A stretch of 44,553 nucleotides of DNA from NCBI GenBank assembly GCA_947479815.1, contig CANKAT010000019.1, positions 1-44,553 on the forward strand, written 5' to 3'. The notes beneath the pieces are model-generated. The model was not told the DNA's origin. It made no database searches and worked only from the letters and a program-made list of their open reading frames with translations. This stretch comes from Sphingobacteriaceae bacterium. Its GTDB lineage: Bacteria; Bacteroidota; Bacteroidia; Sphingobacteriales; Sphingobacteriaceae. The first letter of the stretch is position 1; each line of letters starts with the position of its first letter. A program made the translations under genes and the position numbers. This document shows, piece after piece, positions 41,492 through 44,553 of this stretch.

Positions 41492-41593
41492 TCGTTTTTT
41501 GATAATTTAAATGGGTGAAGAACGGGGAAGCGTGTATTCAATGAAGGGCAAAGAGCATCTAATCAAATAGAAACTCTTTGCCATTTACATATT

Positions 41594-42790
41594 CTATTCG
41601 AGCCGCCACTTTGATTGTCGCAACACGGCTAGTTTCGGCTTTGCTAAACTCTCGTACCACACTGTGAGCAGCGTGCCGTCGGCAAGCTCAACGGTGCTCG
41701 GATATCCAAGATCGCCGTCAATACCATCAGCAGAAATAATTAGTTCATCACCCCAGGTTTTACCATGGTTTGTACTGATTCTCGCGCGATTGCCATAGGG
41801 CTTTTTGCGGTAGCCGTAGCTCATTAAGATATCACCATTTTTAAGGCGAAGCAAATGTGAAGGGAAACCGTAACAGATTGGATGCAGTTCAGTCCAAGTT
41901 TGGCCGCCATCAATTGATTCGGTTTGTAGCGTCCACAATTTGTTCGCTTCGTTGTGATTACGAATATGCACAATTAGCGTACCATCGGTTGTTTCAACCG
42001 CATGCAGCTCGTGATAGCTACTACCCTTGTCGCCTTTGCGCGTCGGAATTTCAGACAGCCATTCCCAGGTTAAGCCGTCATTTGATGAAACCGCCACCCC
42101 AATTTTTCGGTCTTCGGACCACAGTTTTTTTCCCGCATATAATAAGCGTCCATCTTTTAGTTGAATTGGCCCATGCGGGCTGTTTACTAGTGTTGGGATG
42201 CGCTTAGACCATGAACGCCCCCCGTCTGTTGACCGAATAAGCCATTCACCGAGTTCTGAGTTCCGTTCATCGTCACTCAATCGAGCGTGGGCTGCGCGCC
42301 ACTTTGCCAATTGTTCTGGCGGCATGGGTTGGGAAACCCAACCTGTCTCCTTATGATCAGCAAAAATACTCTGACTTTTAAGATGCAATTCATAAGCAAG
42401 CGATGTAAATGTTGTAACAATTAATGTGCCCTTTGCGGTCTCGAGCACGCCAGAATCACGGTCATCCGTGATGCTATCGAGCAGCACACGGGGCCAAGTC
42501 CATGTTGCGCCGTCGTCATGTGATGTCATCGAGTGAACCTGACCAAACGGATCTACATGAGATTCCCGCCCACCAGACCAGGAAACCCATAGCTCGCCAT
42601 TCTGTCGGCGGGCATGCGTCGACCATCCGTTATAGAATTCCGGTTGCTGAGAAATTATTTTGGTCTCGAGTATTTTCACAATGGGAGCCGCAGCACGCGC
42701 AATCCAAGGCAAAGCTAATAAGGTAGTACTGAGCTGCGCCACGCGAGTGATAAAGCGCCTCCTGGTAACCAATAATGATGGAATATTCAT
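41594..42790 (-). CDS. Tat-exported sialidase-like (BNR/Asp-box) protein, probably acquired
   Basis: 398-residue six-bladed-propeller protein of the sialidase superfamily. A Tat leader (VTRRRFITRVAQLSTTLLAL, ending WIARAA) is followed by five Asp-box motifs S-x-D/N-x-G-x-T/S-W: SHDDGATW, STDGGRSW, SSNDGLTW, SIDGGQTW and STNHGKTW. Other propeller features are RDSGVLETAKGTLIVT, GPIQLKDGRLLYAG and GYPSTVELADGTLLTVWYE. It may be a true exo-sialidase or one of the many BNR proteins acting on other glycans; the catalytic Arg triad was not traced with confidence. Base use differs sharply from its neighbours (about 50% GC in 42181-42240, against 35% in 43141-43200), which suggests horizontal transfer. 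Single gene, convergent with amidohydrolase 2. Confidence 0.85.
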   Translation of the reverse strand: MNIPSLLVTRRRFITRVAQLSTTLLALPWIARAAAPIVKILETKIISQQPEFYNGWSTHARRQNGELWVSWSGGRESHVDPFGQVHSMTSHDDGATWTWPRVLLDSITDDRDSGVLETAKGTLIVTTFTSLAYELHLKSQSIFADHKETGWVSQPMPPEQLAKWRAAHARLSDDERNSELGEWLIRSTDGGRSWSKRIPTLVNSPHGPIQLKDGRLLYAGKKLWSEDRKIGVAVSSNDGLTWEWLSEIPTRKGDKGSSYHELHAVETTDGTLIVHIRNHNEANKLWTLQTESIDGGQTWTELHPICYGFPSHLLRLKNGDILMSYGYRKKPYGNRARISTNHGKTWGDELIISADGIDGDLGYPSTVELADGTLLTVWYESLAKPKLAVLRQSKWRLE

Positions 42791-43077
42791 ATTAAAAGGT
42801 TTAGAATGAGTCTATTTATAGATGTAGGTTATTCATAGTTTGTTAACTGATAGTTATCGGGCGGGTTGTTATTTGGTAGTTACTTTCGTTTATAGAATTA
42901 ATATTTATTGACTATCAGAAATTTATGAAAAATGTTTTAATATTTTCTGGTACCAGTGTCTGCTATCTAACCTAGCTTTGCTTACAAGATTAAAGTTCGA
43001 TCATAAGGCAATAATAGGCCTTTTTATTAAAATAAATCAACAAGGCTATTCACCATGAATTTATGATGGTTCTCCAT

Positions 43078-43554
43078 CTAATTTTTACGGAATCGATTAA
43101 CAGCTTGCAGTTTCTTTATTTCCCTGATATCTGCAAGGTCTTGCTTTCTTCCAGATGCCTGTTTGTTTATAAGGAAGTCATCAAGGCCAATATAATTAAG
43201 AAAGAGATCATCGTCCAAATGAATAATTTGCATACCTAAGATGGCCTCACTGAATGAAACACCATCGATACTATTTAGTATATCTATGCGCAAAGGCGGA
43301 TAACCAATTTGGCTCATAAAACCAGGTTTTAGAAAATCTTCCTTTTCTAGCCCAATTGATCCCATTCCAAATTCATGTAATACCAATACCAGTTTAGCTG
43401 CATTGTCTTCAGAAACATCAATCCAGATATCCAAATCACCAGTATGCCTTGGTTTGCCATGAAGCGCAAGCGCATACCCTCCTACTACCATGTAGGCTAC
43501 GTTATACTTGTTCAGTAATTTCACAAAATCTTCAAAATCCTTTTCTAAGATCAT
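43078..43554 (-). CDS. Nucleotidyltransferase-fold protein (putative toxin-antitoxin component)
   Basis: 158-residue nucleotidyltransferase of the type found in two-gene toxin-antitoxin or accessory modules (AbiEii / DUF6036-like). Active-site pattern: V-G-G at 24-26 (VVGGYALALHG) replaces the usual G-S motif, D40-x-D42 in TGDLDIWID, and third Asp at 91 (PPLRIDILNS). The C-terminal helices include LDDFLINKQASGRKQDLADI, typical of these proteins. No leader. It overlaps the upstream gene by four bases (ATGA, 43551-43554), so both are co-translated. Such proteins often modify a partner or tRNA by nucleotide transfer; which applies here cannot be seen. Confidence 0.85.
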   Translation of the reverse strand: MILEKDFEDFVKLLNKYNVAYMVVGGYALALHGKPRHTGDLDIWIDVSEDNAAKLVLVLHEFGMGSIGLEKEDFLKPGFMSQIGYPPLRIDILNSIDGVSFSEAILGMQIIHLDDDLFLNYIGLDDFLINKQASGRKQDLADIREIKKLQAVNRFRKN

Positions 43555-43967
43555 GTCTTCAAACTCCTTTTTACAATAGCAGTCTTATCCATTCGCTCAC
43601 CCTTTTTAATGGACTGCCTAGAAAGGAAAGTAACAGCAGCCAAACGCTCAGCAGGTGTCTTTCCCATCCAATAATTTAAATCTTGTTTATAATCATTTGC
43701 TTGCTTCAACGCAACTTTTCTGATTATAGGCATTATTTTACGCACCTGAATTTTAGGTTGCAAAAATATAATCTTACGTTCTACCCGCAGTTTATCTGTT
43801 TCATAAGGCACTTTCGCTTTGCTGAGATAATTACTAAGCGTATTGTAGTTGTATTCCAGATAACTGAGGCAAAAGTTTTTTAGACTTGAAAAAACCTCAA
43901 TAGGATTTTCAGGATGGTTTTTCCAATAAACCACTATTACACGTTTATTTTGAGTTACACTTGGCAT
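43551..43967 (-). CDS. Partner protein of the nucleotidyltransferase (two-domain, function unknown)
   Basis: 138 residues in two parts. The N-terminal half (1-60) contains NPIEVFSSLKNFCLSYLEYN and NTLSNYLSKAKVPYE, which look like a small helix-turn-helix or winged-helix module. The C-terminal half ends with NYWMGKTPAERLAAVTFLSR and KKGERMDKTAIVKRSLK, a motif seen in small Bacteroidota proteins encoded directly upstream of nucleotidyltransferases like the one here. No leader. The start ATG at 43967 is only four bases after a TATATTTG box, so the mRNA may have almost no leader. Probably the regulatory or antitoxin-like partner; function not established. Confidence 0.7.
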   Translation of the reverse strand: MPSVTQNKRVIVVYWKNHPENPIEVFSSLKNFCLSYLEYNYNTLSNYLSKAKVPYETDKLRVERKIIFLQPKIQVRKIMPIIRKVALKQANDYKQDLNYWMGKTPAERLAAVTFLSRQSIKKGERMDKTAIVKRSLKT

Positions 43968-44553
43968 TTTACAAATATAACTAATATAAGGTATATATTT
44001 GTTATTTTACTTGTTTTTATAGAAGGGGAAAAGGATTAGTTTAAATTTATAAAAACTAAAACTAATGTAGGCTATAAAGAATCTGGAGGTTTGATTTGAT
44101 TGAGTTACTTCCCGATACAGAAAGTAACTTATTAGCTTAAACACTTTATTTACAATACTTTACGAAAGTACAATACTTTCAAGGTACAAATAAGGTACAA
44201 AATTTAGTCATAACCTTACTTCTGCTTAAAAATAGTACACTATTGAATAACCCTTGAAATTAGGATTAATTGATGAATGCGCAAACGTAAATTATTCTTT
44301 TCACTTGCTTTAAGTAGATTTAGATAGTAATCTAACTATTCAAATTCCTAATTGAGCCGTACCCCCTTTGAGGAAACAATCTCTTTTCTATTTCTGATAC
44401 CCTTAACCTATAGGTATAATCCCTGAAAGATAGATGCAGGCCTATTCTCAATTTTAATAGACAAACTATTTTTTTAATTTAAATTTATAAAATACCCAAG
44501 ATACTTTGTCAGAAATAACTACCTGCATTAGTATGTAAATCGTCAGCATAAAG
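43968..44553. other. Terminal stretch without a recognised gene
   Basis: 586 bases of AT-rich DNA with no convincing coding frame on either strand, no tRNA-like fold and no strong terminator. A short direct repeat GGTACAAA (about 44181-44188 and 44192-44199) is the only local structure noted. It may be the approach to another gene beyond the window. Confidence 0.5.
43972..43979 (-). promoter_or_regulatory. -7-like box immediately before the partner gene
   Basis: On the minus strand TATATTTG, an exact TAnnTTTG match, is followed by TAAA and then ATG. Transcription would start at or next to the start codon. The surroundings are AT-rich, so chance is possible. Confidence 0.3.

Noticed and set aside
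43023-43077. Weak hairpin (AAGGC/GCCTT, AATAAAAAGGCC region) as terminator of the nucleotidyltransferase gene
   Set aside because: Stem of only five pairs with a long AT-rich loop and no T run in the right place.
44175-44205. GGTACAAA direct repeat as an integrase attachment site
   Set aside because: Only 8 bp, no integrase or tRNA gene in view; cannot be supported.

Overview
The window looks like chromosomal DNA of a Bacteroidota member, most likely Sphingobacteriaceae (Pedobacter-like). The evidence is low GC (about 35-38% by eye), a type IX secretion C-terminal domain on one protein, a TonB-type outer-membrane barrel, -7 promoter boxes of the TAnnTTTG type, weak ribosome-binding sites, and many exported oxidoreductases starting with MKRR. 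No rRNA, tRNA, CRISPR array, prophage or intact insertion sequence was seen. The taxonomy is inference from these traits.

Layout. 1-4.5 kb: exported alpha/beta hydrolase, PhnA/YjdM zinc-ribbon protein, a repeat-rich spacer with gene debris, exported Gfo/Idh/MocA oxidoreductase, truncated GNAT gene, PPOX-fold flavoprotein. 4.6-13.4 kb: PQQ-type sugar dehydrogenase fused to cytochrome c, exported SelA-like PLP enzyme with an extra beta domain, convergent exported RidA, then a minus-strand run of AGE-family epimerase, FucP-type MFS transporter and exported FAD oxidoreductase. 13.5-20.2 kb: divergent Nramp-type transporter, second PQQ dehydrogenase/cytochrome c fusion, and an overlapping DUF1800/DUF1501 pair. 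20.3-24.3 kb: tight minus-strand operon folE - SDR - flavin reductase - FAD amine-oxidase-like protein - MarR. 24.6-30.7 kb: TonB-type barrel, CDP-alcohol phosphatidyltransferase, exported M20 peptidase, TatA, exported Bcp peroxiredoxin. 30.8-37.6 kb: carbohydrate genes (frameshifted glycosidase-like gene, sugar isomerase-like TIM barrel, SGNH esterase, GH2 glycosidase). 37.9-41.5 kb: two related exported amidohydrolases flanking a small secreted Cys-rich protein. 41.6-44 kb: a higher-GC, Tat-exported sialidase-like protein and an overlapping nucleotidyltransferase/partner pair of toxin-antitoxin type.

How the genes may work together. The main theme is exported redox and sugar or amino-sugar chemistry. 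At least six proteins carry Tat-like leaders, and a tatA gene is in the window. The most interesting inference is that the PQQ dehydrogenase, SelA-like lyase, RidA and the two amidohydrolases are exported counterparts of a pathway type (amidohydrolase plus SelA-like ammonia-lyase) known from the cytoplasm of other bacteria. The folE operon is a second candidate system, a pterin/flavin redox module under MarR control.

Non-coding DNA is also notable. Several spacers consist of degenerate 7-bp tandem repeats (8801-9161, 12142-12169, 32158-32255). Others hold a 59-bp exact duplication with a hairpin, a dispersed CTCGCAAAGACGC-type element, and a REP-like imperfect palindrome.
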